A stretch of DNA of 64,000 nucleotides from Voacanga thouarsii (taxonomy: Eukaryota > Streptophyta > Magnoliopsida > Gentianales > Apocynaceae): contig JANUWF010001659.1 in assembly GCA_026120185.1 (NCBI GenBank), forward strand, positions 3,534,001 through 3,598,000. The letters are read 5' to 3'. The translations under genes and the position numbers were made by a program. Within the stretch, counting starts at the first letter, position 1, and every line of letters starts with the position of its first letter. The notes under the pieces were generated by a model that worked only from the letters and a program-made list of their open reading frames with translations, made no database searches and was not told the DNA's origin. Shown here in pieces: positions 1-9,328 of the stretch.

Positions 1-385
1 ATTCAATAATTCTATCTAAGGTTTTAGATTCATAATGTTTTTTAGGATTAATGATATTTTTAAAATTCCATGTAGGATTCTGAAGAACTTGATCCTATTT
101 GATCATTCTTGGGATAAATGTATTAGATCTATCAAAGTTAGTTTCCAATAGACAGGTTTCAATGATCCCATTTGGCTTTAGGGTTTATTGTGGTTTTCAT
201 TACCTTGTAATAAACACAATAATCAAACCAAGAGATTTAGAACCTAATTCAAAATCTAAATTCTTAGTTTGAATGTTCAAAATTAAAGTTTTCAGAATAT
301 GTGGGCCTGTGAGATCCACGGTAAAGTTTGGATAATGGTTAAAGTAGACTGGACCATTAGCTGTGTTCGATTCAAGAACTGCTAT
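1..385 (-). pseudogene. EPRV movement-protein fragment (antisense)
   Basis: Read on the minus strand, this matches the movement-protein (MP) part of the large EPRV ORFs at 3197 and 11491. The closest part is the stretch around 10735-11120, but this copy is clearly more diverged. It is not an open frame. Around 385 it joins directly to reverse-transcriptase/RNase H sequence running the opposite way, a head-to-head arrangement that cannot be the viral order, so the junction is a rearrangement. The window edge cuts the fragment on the left. Identification rests on similarity to the other copies here. Confidence 0.75.
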
Positions 386-1427
386 AAACCAATCTGTCGA
401 GCAATAGAATTTGCAGACAAATTTTCAGATGAAATTAAGGATAAAACTCAGTTACAAAGATTTTTAGGATGCTTAAATTACATCTCAGATTTTATCCCTA
501 ATCTTCAATAGATCTGTGAACTGTTATATAAACGTCTTCGCAAAGATCCAATCCCTTAGGATCTAGAACAAACCCAAACAGTTAAGAAAATTAAACAGAT
601 TATAAAAAATCTTCCATGTTTAGGAATTCCAGATCCAACAGCTTTCATGATTGTTGAAACTAATGCCTCTGAACTAGGTTATGGAGGTATTCTCAAACAA
701 AAGAGAGTTAATTTCTCTTCAAAACAATTAGTCCGATATCATTCAGGTATTTGGCTTTCTAGTTAAAAGAACTACAGTACAATTAAGAAAGAATTTCTTT
801 CTATTGTTTTATACATTTCAAAATTTCAAGATAACTTGATAAATTAGAATGTTCAAAGTTAAAGTTTTCAGAATATGTGGGCCTGTGAGATCCACGGTAA
901 AGTTTGGATAATGGTTAAAGTAGACTGGACCATTAGCTGTGTTCGATTCAAGAACTGCTATAAACCAATCTGTTGAGCAATAGAATTTGCAAACAAATTT
1001 CCAGATGAAATTAAGAATAAAACTCAGTTACAAAGATTTTTAGGATGCTTAAATTACATCTTAGATTTTATCCCTAATCTTTGATAGATCTGTGAACCGT
1101 TATATAAACATCTTCGCAAAGATCTAATCCCTTGGGATCTAGAACAAACCCAAACAGTTAAGAAAATTAAACAGATTGTCAAAAATCTTCCATGTTTAGG
1201 AATTCCAAATCCAACAGCTTTCATGATTGTTGAAACTAATGCCTCTGAACTAGGTTATGGAGGTATTCTCAAACAAAAAAGAGTTACTTTCTCTTCAAAA
1301 TAATTAGTCCGATATCATTTAGGTATTTGGCTTTCTAGTTAAAAGAACTGCAGTACAATTAAGAAAGAAATCCTTTCTATTGTTTTATGCATTTCAAAAT
1401 TTCAAGATAACTTGATAAATTAGAAAT
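271..1427. repeat. 576-bp tandem duplication of a rearranged EPRV segment
   Basis: The segment beginning near 271 recurs near 847 with a period of 576 bp; for example, the same GTGGGCCTGTGAGATCC lies at 301 and 877. Each unit holds a short antisense MP piece fused to sense-strand RT C-terminus/RNase H. Because both units contain the same MP/RT junction, the rearrangement came first and the duplication second. The units differ by scattered substitutions, several of which create stops in one copy only. Confidence 0.85.
386..845 (+). pseudogene. EPRV RT C-terminal/RNase H fragment, first tandem copy
   Basis: The frame starting at 299 continues through TAG stops and reads as the end of a caulimovirid reverse transcriptase, with a QLQRFLGCLNYISDF-type thumb motif near 450-500, followed by the start of RNase H (ETNASELGYGGILKQ near 655-700, where the first acidic residue is expected). 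The RT palm with its catalytic Asp pair is absent upstream, where antisense MP sequence sits instead. The copy ends at the tandem-duplication junction. It is non-functional. Confidence 0.75.
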
Positions 1428-1621
1428 TTTTACTTCGCATTGATTGTAAAGCAGCCAAAGATGTTTTACAAAAAGATATTAAAAATCTTGTGGCAAAACA
1501 GATTTTTGCCAGATGGCAAGCCCTTTTATCCAACTTTAATTTTGATATAGAATTCATTAAAGGAGAAGATAATTCTCTACCTGATTTCTTAACCCGAGAA
1601 TTCCTGCAAGGACATGTGTGA
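961..1621 (+). pseudogene. EPRV RT C-terminal/RNase H fragment reaching the polyprotein end
   Basis: This second tandem unit runs through RNase H to its natural end. The last residues include FARWQALLSNF, an acidic EFIKGEDNSLPDFLTREF tail motif and a TGA at 1619-1621, which I take as the genuine polyprotein stop. Several in-frame stops lie upstream, most explained by CAG-to-TAG or CGA-to-TGA changes. It is the only copy in the window that preserves the C-terminus of the viral polyprotein. Immediately downstream, the coat-protein C-terminal region resumes after about 40 bp, out of viral order, so another rearrangement junction lies near 1625-1665. Confidence 0.75.
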
Positions 1622-1659
1622 TCCTTGTCCTCTATAACACTGTATTCAACACTGTGATG

Positions 1660-2400
1660 AGTACCGATTTAGTTCTACAAGAGTTACATTCAGAAATTAA
1701 GGAACTAAAATACGAAATTAAATGGTTAAAGATCAGAATACACAACGTATTTCCGACATCAATCAGATTAATACAGATTTAGTTCAGCTTACTTTAGATA
1801 AACCTTTAATTGATACTTCCAATCCTACTTCTTTATCAGATACAGAAACTGAACAAAACATCAAGAATCCAGATTATATTTCATCCATTTCACAAACCAC
1901 TTTTAAAAAATGGTGTATCCCAATCCTCCTTAAAATTGGAGATTTTTCTATCCAGATAGTAGCCCTTCTTCATTCTGGTGCAGATCAAAACTGTATTTGT
2001 GAAGGAATAATCCCTACCAAATATTTAGAAAAAACAAGTTCTAAGTTATACATGACAGCTGGTGAATAGCTATAAATTATCCAATGCCCATCTTTGCAAT
2101 AATAAATTTTGTTTTCTGAATTCTTTCTTAATCATCAAAGACTTAAGTCAGGATGTAATCTTAGGAACTCCTTTTTTAACCTAGATTTATCCCTTCTCCA
2201 TAGATAAGCATGGTGTCTATACAGATATTGGATCTGTACGAGTCACTTTTTCATTCTTGCAAAGCCCTAAAACCAAAGATATCAATCTTTTGAAAAAGAA
2301 AATTCTTTGTCGGGAAAAGCAAATAGTGTTTCTAAAAGAAGATGTGAAATACACAAGAATCCAAGTATCACATCTATTAGTTACACCATCAAAACATCAT
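1660..2400 (+). pseudogene. EPRV coat-protein C-terminus, protease and PR-RT linker fragment
   Basis: The segment starts in the coiled-coil-like end of the coat-protein region (EIKELK...EIKWLK), passes into the aspartic protease near 1900-2070 and ends in the linker before RT. The protease motif is damaged: where other copies have LLDSGA this one has LLHSGA (codon at 1971-1973), so the catalytic Asp is His. A TAG at 2067-2069 and further lesions break the frame. It is more similar to copy B at 18760-19215 than to the palindrome arms; both lack the TAG at the equivalent of 6560, and copy B has a different stop two codons away. The bases 2400-2456 are unassigned. Confidence 0.75.
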
Positions 2401-2456
2401 AAAAACACGAAGCAGAAATATTTTGGTTTTGAACCGATAATATTCAGCTATAGAAA

Positions 2457-3052
2457 ACGGGACCACCCCCGGGTTCGGGCCAAACAACGCCTCACACGGC
2501 TAACAACGGCCTAATCCAACGGTTATGGGCTGACCAACGTACTAGCTGCTCTCACAGTTAACTATCAACCATCATAGTTTAAGAATACTTGAAGAAACAT
2601 ATGAAAGGGCATAATACTTGGGAACAAAAGAAAGCGGATTAAACTACATCGTGCAAGACTTAGAGAAAGAAAGTAAATGAACTTACTCGGTCATGATTTT
2701 ACAAATCATAGAGGGTTTCATGATGCATGAAATGGAGCACTTGGTAATCAAATTGGTATCAGAGCCAGGTTCTCCATTTCATGCATCATGAAACCCTCTA
2801 TGATTTGTAAAATCATGACCGAGTAAGTTCATTTACTTTCTTTCTCTAAGTCTTGCACGATGTAGTTTAATCCGCTTTCTTTTGTTCCCAAGTATTATGC
2901 CCTTTCATATGTTTCTTCAAGTATTCTTAAACTGTGATGGTTGATAGTTAACTGTGAGAGCAGCTAGTACGTTGGTCAGCCCATAACCGTTGGATTAGGC
3001 CGTTGTTAGCCGTGTGAGGCGTTGTTTGGCCCGGACCCGGGGGTGGTCCCGT
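2457..3052. repeat. Inverted repeat of EPRV leader, arms of about 281 bp around the PBS
   Basis: Bases 2457-2737 are almost perfectly reverse-complementary to 2772-3052, with a 34-bp centre (2738-2771). The arms are viral untranslated leader. The same sequence lies upstream of the minus-strand ORFs at 11505-11793 and, more diverged, at 24680-24900. In the left arm the leader is in the sense of the plus-strand ORF; in the right arm it is inverted. Natural caulimovirid leaders fold into stem-loops, but pairing this long and this exact points to a duplication, not an RNA structure. Confidence 0.85.
2754..2771 (+). promoter_or_regulatory. Primer-binding site complementary to initiator Met-tRNA
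   Basis: TGGTATCAGAGCCAGGTT is an 18-nt sequence expected to pair with the 3' end of plant initiator methionine tRNA, the minus-strand primer of caulimovirids and many LTR elements. It sits in the spacer of the leader inverted repeat. The inverted arm begins at 2772, exactly after the eighteenth base, so the PBS edge is itself a rearrangement breakpoint. It is the only clear EPRV primer-binding site in the window. Confidence 0.85.
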
Positions 3053-3122
3053 AGCTCTCAACCATAAGCATAGTGATAGGTGTGTCCTAAGAAGAAACAA
3101 AGAAACATAGGCTAAGGCATAA
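2772..3122 (-). repeat. EPRV leader in inverted orientation (right arm plus extension)
   Basis: Beyond the arm that pairs with 2457-2737, the homology to the leader at 11505-11793 continues in the same orientation to a common endpoint at about 3122 (…GGCATAATT), matching about 11793. Read in viral sense, this end is the 5' side of the leader and could be near the 5' end of the pregenomic RNA (inference). The plus-strand ORF at 3197 is therefore preceded by a backwards leader and about 70 bp of other sequence (3123-3196). Confidence 0.7.
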
Positions 3123-3196
3123 TTCTAAAGAACAACAGAATTCGTATTAAATTACTCTAGCATAGACAAAGAGAGAGAAAGTAATTTTCTACTCCC

Positions 3197-5596
3197 ATGG
3201 CATCTAACCTCTCAGATATCGATATAGATTCAGTCAATGATTTAGAAGTCAGTTCCCAACTAGATCGAATTGAATCCAGATTAATGAATTGGAATTTACC
3301 AATAGAAAATTTTGATAAGATTTATGAAAAAGGAATGTTTGATTTAGTTCAAAGCTATACAATCAAAACAACAGAGAAAACAGTGTCCATAAATCAGCCT
3401 TATGGTACAATTCAGCTTCTGAATCCAGTTACCTTAGAACAACATAAAAAGAATAAATATCGATATCTTCATATTGGATTAGTTCAAGTAGCAATCAAAC
3501 ATCTTTATCGATTAGGAATCGATGCCCCGATCTGCCTTCTTCTGAGAGATAGTAGGCATCTCGATTTTCAAAACAGTTTGCTTGCAGTCCTTGAAACTAA
3601 TACAGCCCATGGTCCAGTATATTTTAATCATTACCCAAATTTCACTGTAGATCTAATAGATCCACACATTCTTAAAACCTTAACCCTTAACATCCAAACA
3701 AAAAATTTGGAATTTGAATTAGGATCAAAACCACTTAGTTTAATTTATCGTGTTTATTATAAGGTAATGAAAACTACAATAAATCTTAAAGCCAAACAGC
3801 ATATAGGAAATCCAAAGGAAACTTGTCTATTAGAAACAAACTTTGAAAGATCTAATACTTTTGTCCCTCGAATGATTAAGTGGGATAATGTTCTCCAAAA
3901 CCCTACTTGGAATTTTGATAACATCATTAATCCTAAAAAGCATTATGAATCCAAGACATTAGGGAAAGTAACAGAAACATCAACAGGCCATATAGAATTG
4001 GAATTTAGGAGAAAATCCTTTTCAGCAGCTTCATCTTCTTTCCCTTTACCCAGAACCCAAAGCAGTAGACGATTTAGTAGTTTAGAATTTTCTGGAGAAA
4101 TTCCTAAAGTAAATAACGTCGACTTTAGTGGAGAAATCCCTAAAGTAAATTATGAAGAAAACATAAGTATTAAGTCAGAAAGCCCTACTCAATCAGAAAT
4201 GAATATGCCTTCTACTTTAATGGTTTTAACTTCTGAAAAAGATTTTACCCTTGACAAAGATTACCTTCGTAAGTTATGGAATAGGCCATGTAATAAGATA
4301 AAATGTAAATGGTATTTTGCTACAGTTTCTGAACCAGAAAGAGCTAGACTCTTACAACAGTATTATTCTGATCAAATTAAAATGAAACAGCATTTAGATT
4401 TCTTCGACTGGTATGAGCTAATTAGATATCAGAAAAAAGATGTATTAAATGTCATCACCAAGAAATGGTATACAACCAAGAATGAAGTTAGAGAATCAGT
4501 TTTCCCTCCAGCAGAAGAAATTAAAATCCCTGTAGAAAATCATGTAATTACAGCCTCTCCTTTTAAGTTAGAAAATTTAGATAGACAAGGAGATGTAACT
4601 AATAAGGATCTCAACAAAGTAATTCAACAGAATAATTACACTAATCAGATGTTAGTCACTATGGCTAGTAAAGTAGAACAATTAGATAGCAAGTCTTCTG
4701 TAAGAGAAATCCCACAATTCAAACAGTTTAATCCAAAACAATCCGTAGATCCTAATCCAGTGTTTAAGCCCATATTATATGAACCCACAAACATAAAACT
4801 TACTAAAGGAACAATGGACATAGAAGGTGTAGATTTTATTAAAGAAATCAACGAAAACCTAAAAAAGCTAAAAACCAAAGATCATCCCAAATCTAGTAAG
4901 ACACATCTTCAAACTTTACATCAGCCAGTTTCTTTAATCGATATTGATCCCTCTCCTGAACAGCTCAATAAGCTCACTGGAAATAAAAGGACTTCAAAAA
5001 TACAACAACCACGATTTGCCAATCCATATACTAGGAATTACTATCCTAGACCATCCTTTCCAGATGTTCAATTTGAAGAACGCCATCTTGATACTAGAGC
5101 AGCATTTACAGGAGAAGATATTACAGAATGGAATATAGATGGAATGTCTGAACATAGTATTTTAAATGTAATTCAAGAAATGTCCATGGCTATCACTGCC
5201 ATTAAGTGTAAAAATCCTACTAATTCTGATAGCAACATTCTTCTTATCCTTACCACCGGATTTACTGGTGTCCTTCATGGGTGGTGGAATAACTATCTTT
5301 CTGAACCACAACGCCAAGAAATTTTAAATGCCACAAAAGTCCAAACCAAAATAATCCCAAATGCCAGTGGTCAACCCACTCAAGCATCAGAAGCAGTTCC
5401 TGACTGTCTAAATACTTTCATGTTTACTTTAACTCAACATTTTATAGGAAACCCTCAACAATTAGCAAATAGAAGTTCTAAAATCCTTACAAATTTAACA
5501 TGTCCTAAGCTACATGATTTTAGATGGTACAAAGATATGTTTTTACAAAAGGTTATGCTAAGAACAGATTGCCATCATGCGTTCTGGAAAGAATGA
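3197..5596 (+). pseudogene. EPRV copy A polyprotein part 1: movement protein and coat protein N-half
   Basis: A 799-residue open frame from an ATG in good context. Residues 1-250 resemble a 30K-superfamily movement protein: a conserved MNWN…IENFDKIYEKG start, then the beta-rich core with LLLRDSRHL and a long conserved stretch to about residue 245. A variable, Ser/Pro-rich linker follows, with a short duplicated FSGEIPKVN motif (about residues 297-318). The coat-protein core (about 630-799) contains the HGWWNNYL and KLHDFRWYKDMFLQKV motifs typical of the capsid domain that precedes the zinc knuckle. A TGA at 5594-5596 stops the frame where the mirror copy has CGA, so this is a private nonsense mutation. 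The domain order MP-CP-PR in one ORF recalls petuviruses and florendoviruses; genus is not assignable without RT. Confidence 0.85.
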
Positions 5597-6562
5597 TTTA
5601 TTTCTGGTTTACCCCCTTTATTTGCAGAAAAGGTTAGACAAAGGCTAAAATTAGACTTTGGAAACGCAATTCCTTATGACCATCTAGCATATGGCCAGTT
5701 AATTAGTTATGTAAACCAAGTAGGTGCAGATTTATGCACAGACCTAAAACTCAAAAATCAGATGGAATCCTATCATAAGAAATCTAAAAAAGAATTAGGT
5801 AATTTCTGTGAAATTTTTGGATTTTCCCCAATAACTCCACCATCTAAAAAACTAAAAAAGGACAAGAAGCGAAGCTTTAAAAAAGAAAGAAAAGAAAGAA
5901 CTTCTAAGCCTTTTAAAAGAAAAGATAAGTCTTCCAAATCTACCATTAAATGTTACTTTTGTGGAAAACGAGGTCATAAAGCAGATGAGTGTAAACTAAA
6001 AGCTAAAAAGAAGAAAAAGGTTAATCAGCTTTCTTTACCAAAAGACACTCTAGAACAGATTAATCAAATCCTTGATCAATATGATTCCTCTCCTTCATCA
6101 GACACTAGTGATAGTGAAGCAGAAGAAGTGTTTGAAATCCAAGAAAAATCCTTTGAATCAGATTTTAGTGAACAATCTTCTTGTACCGGCTTATGTACCT
6201 GTGGAATGGGAGAACTTTGTATGATTAGCAGTAAACAGCATAATCAAGTTAACGTAATCACTAAAGCAAATAAAGAACTTTTCTTCGAACTTTTAGATCA
6301 TATTCAGGATGAAACAGTTAAGAGAGAATATTTGTTAAAAGTCAAAGAATTAGTTCTTAATCCAAAAGTGCAAGTAGAACCCTACAATTTAAAAGAAGTA
6401 TTTGATAAATTTAAAGGAAAACAAAAAGAAGAACCTTCTGATTCCTTGCAGGATTTAAAATTAGAAATAAAAGAACTTAAACAGGAAGTTAAATGGTTAA
6501 AAGAACAAAATGATCAAAGAATTTCTGACATTAATCAAATAAATACGGAATTAGTGAAATAG
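5597..6562 (+). pseudogene. EPRV copy A polyprotein part 2: coat-protein C-half with CCHC zinc knuckle
   Basis: The same frame continues after the TGA. It has the end of the capsid core (FISGLPPLFAEKVRQ), a Lys-rich basic region and a zinc knuckle at 5951-5992 of form C-X2-C-X4-H-X4-C (CYFCGKRGHKADEC) followed by KLKAKKKKK. An acidic segment comes next (SPSSDTSDSEAEE), then a Cys-rich CTGLCTC motif and a predicted coiled coil (EIKELKQEVKWLKEQ). These are expected for nucleic-acid binding and capsid assembly. The frame ends at TAG 6560-6562 within a stretch that is open in the related fragment at 1722. The mirror copy shares this stop, so it predates the palindrome. Confidence 0.85.
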
Positions 6563-7359
6563 AAATTAGATAAGCCTTTAATAGATCCCACTTCAGATGA
6601 AGAAATAGAACAAAATGAAAATAATCCAGATTATATTTCAGCCATTTCTCAGATAACTTTTCAAAAATGGTACATTCCAATCCTTCTCAAAATAGGAGAT
6701 TTTTCAATTCAGTTGGTAGCTCTTCTTGATTCTGGAGCATATCAAAATTGTATCTGTGAAGGCTTAATCCCTACTAAATATTTAGAAAAAACAGGTTCTA
6801 AGTTATATATTGCTGCAGGTGAACAGTTAAAAATCAAATATAAATTATCCAATGCTCATATTTGCAATAAACAGTTTTGTTTCATGAATTCCTTCCCAAT
6901 TATTAAAGATTTAAGTCAAGACTTAATTTTAGGAACCCTATTCCTCACTCAGATCTATCCCTTTAGTGTAGACCAACATGGTGTTCACACCGAAATAGGA
7001 TCAATACCAGTCACTTTCTCCTTTCTGCAAAGCCCACTCACCAAAGATGTCAATCTCTTAAAAAGAAAGATTCTTTGTCGTGAGCAACAGATAGCCTTTA
7101 TCAAAGAAGACATAAAGTATACAAGAATCCAAAGCCAGCTACAACTAAAAGACATTCAAGATAAAATAGAATCCATCCGTAAAGATTTTGAAAAACAAAT
7201 CTACTCAGATGTCCCCACTGCTTTTTGGGAAAGGAAAAAGCATATTGTCAGCCTACCATACATTGATGATTTTGAAGAATCAATGATACCATTGAAGAGA
7301 TCCATTGTGAGCGGTGACTTGTTCCTGATACCCACTAAGGCTAGACTAATCCAAATGAA
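6563..7359 (+). pseudogene. EPRV copy A polyprotein part 3: aspartic protease and start of RT
   Basis: After the shared TAG the frame continues with YISAISQITFQKWYIPILLK and the retropepsin motif LLDSGA (catalytic Asp at 6728-6730, intact). It runs through the rest of the protease (RDLILGT-like DLSQDLILGTLF) and a linker predicted as coiled coil (QSQLQLKDIQDKIESIRKD). The RT N-terminus begins as IPTKARLIQMNQE near 7329-7367 and is cut by the palindrome centre; downstream bases read backwards into the mirror copy. The palm and catalytic residues of RT are absent. Confidence 0.85.
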
Positions 7360-8125
7360 TCAGGAACAAGTCACCGCTCACAATGGATCTCTTCAATGGT
7401 ATCATTGATTCTTCAAAATCATCAATGTATGGTAGGTTGACAATATGCTTTTTCCTTTCCCAAAAAGCAGTGGGGACATCTGAGTAGATTTGTTTTTCAA
7501 AATCTTTACGGATGGATTCTATTTTATCTTGAATGTCTTTTAGTTGTAGCTGGCTTTGGATTCTTGTATACTTTATGTCTTCTTTGATAAAGGCTATCTG
7601 TTGCTCACGACAAAGAATCTTTCTTTTTAAGAGATTGACATCTTTGGTGAGTGGGCTTTGCAGAAAGGAGAAAGTGACTGGTATTGATCCTATTTCGGTG
7701 TGAACACCATGTTGGTCTACACTAAAGGGATAGATCTGAGTGAGGAATAGGGTTCCTAAAATTAAGTCTTGACTTAAATCTTTAATAATTGGGAAGGAAT
7801 TCATGAAACAAAACTGTTTATTGCAAATATGAGCATTGGATAATTTATATTTGATTTTTAACTGTTCACCTGCAGCAGTATATAACTTAGAACCTGTTTT
7901 TTCTAAATATTTAGTAGGGATTAAGCCTTCACAGATACAATTTTGATATGCTCCAGAATCAAGAAGAGCTACCAACTGAATTGAAAAATCTCCTATTTTG
8001 AGAAGGATTGGAATGTACCACTTTTGAAAAGTTATCTGAGAAATGGCTAAAATATAATCTGGATTATTTTCATTTTGTTCTATTTCTTCATCTGAAGTGG
8101 GATCTATTAAAGGCTTATCTAATTT
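7360..8125 (-). pseudogene. EPRV copy A' (mirror): protease region
   Basis: Minus-strand mirror of 6563-7328. A 209-residue frame (7975-7346) keeps LLDSGA, the whole protease and the coiled-coil linker, with only a few residues different from copy A. It lacks the RT N-terminus present in copy A: after the residues GDLFLI the frame runs across the spacer and stops. Thus copy A continues about 30 bp further into RT than copy A'. Confidence 0.85.
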
Positions 8126-9328
8126 CTATTTCACTAATTCCGTATTTATTTGATTAATGTCAGAAATTCTTTGATCATTTTGTTCTTTTAACCATTTAAC
8201 TTCCTGTTTAAGTTCTTTTATTTCTAATTTTAAATCCTGCAAGGAATCAGAAGGTTCTTCTTTTTGTTTTCCTTTAAATTTATCAAATACTTCTTTTAAA
8301 TTGTAGGGTTCTACTTGCACTTTTGGATTAAGAACTAATTCTTTGACTTTTAACAAATATTTTCTCTTAACTGTTTCATCCTGAATATGATCTAAAAGTT
8401 CGAAGAAAAGTTCTTTATTTGCTTTAGTGATTACGTTAACTTGATTATGCTGTTTGCTGCTAATCATACAAAGTTCTCCCATTGCACAGGTACATAAGCC
8501 AGTACAAGAAGATTGTTCACTAAAATCTGATTCAAAGGATTTTTCTTAGATTTCAAACACTTCTTCTGCTTCACTATCACTAGTGTCTGATGAAGGAGAG
8601 GAATCATATTGATCAAGGATTTGATTAATCTGTTCTAGAGTGTCTTTTGGTAAAGAAAGCTGATTAACCTTTTTCTTCTTTTTAGCTTTTAGTTTACACT
8701 CATCTGCTTTATGACCTCGTTTTCCACAAAAGTAACATTTAATGGTAGATTTGGAAGACTTATCTTTTCTTTTAAAAGGCTTAGAAGTTCTTTCTTTTCT
8801 TTCTTTTTTAAAGCTTCGCTTCTTGTCCTTTTTTAGTTTTTTAGATGGTGGAGTTATTGGGGAAAATCCAAAAATTTCACAGAAATTACCTAATTCTTTT
8901 TTAGATTTCTTATGATAGGATTCCATCTGATTTTTGAGTTTTAGGTCTGTGCATAAATCTGCACCTGCTTGGTTTACATAACTAATTAACTGGCCATATG
9001 CTAGATGGTCATAAGGAATTGCGTTTCCAAAGTCTAATTTTAGCCTTTGTCTAACCTTTTCTGCAAATAAAGGAGGTAAACCAGAAATAAATCGTTCTTT
9101 CCAGAACGCATGATGGCAATCTGTTCTTAGCATAACCTTTTGTAAAAACATATCTTTGTACCATCTAAAATCAAGTAGCTTAGGACATGTTAAATTTGTA
9201 AGGATTTCAGAACTTCTATCTACTAATTGTTGAGGATTTCCTACAAAATGTTGAGTTAAAGTAAACATGAAAGTATTTAGACAATCGAGAAGCTGATTTC
9301 GATGCTTGAGTGGGTTGACCACTGGCAT
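8126..9328 (-). pseudogene. EPRV copy A' (mirror): coat protein C-half with zinc knuckle
   Basis: Minus-strand mirror of about 5360-6562, broken into two frames. A private stop (CAA to TAA) lies at 8548-8546. The shared TAG lies at 8128-8126, exactly opposite 6560-6562. The CYFCGKRGHKADEC zinc knuckle and the poly-Lys tail are intact. The capsid core here still reads KERFISGLPP where copy A has its TGA, so in this respect copy A' is the less damaged arm. A one-base insertion near 9300 restores the frame lost near 9463. Confidence 0.85.

Noticed and set aside
2457..3052. Natural viral leader stem-loop
   Set aside because: Complementarity of about 281 bp is far too long and exact, and the right arm is inverted relative to the leaders of the other copies.
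3197..5596. The 799-codon frame as an active viral gene
   Set aside because: It ends at a private TGA inside the coat protein, its leader is inverted, and the RT core is missing from every copy.
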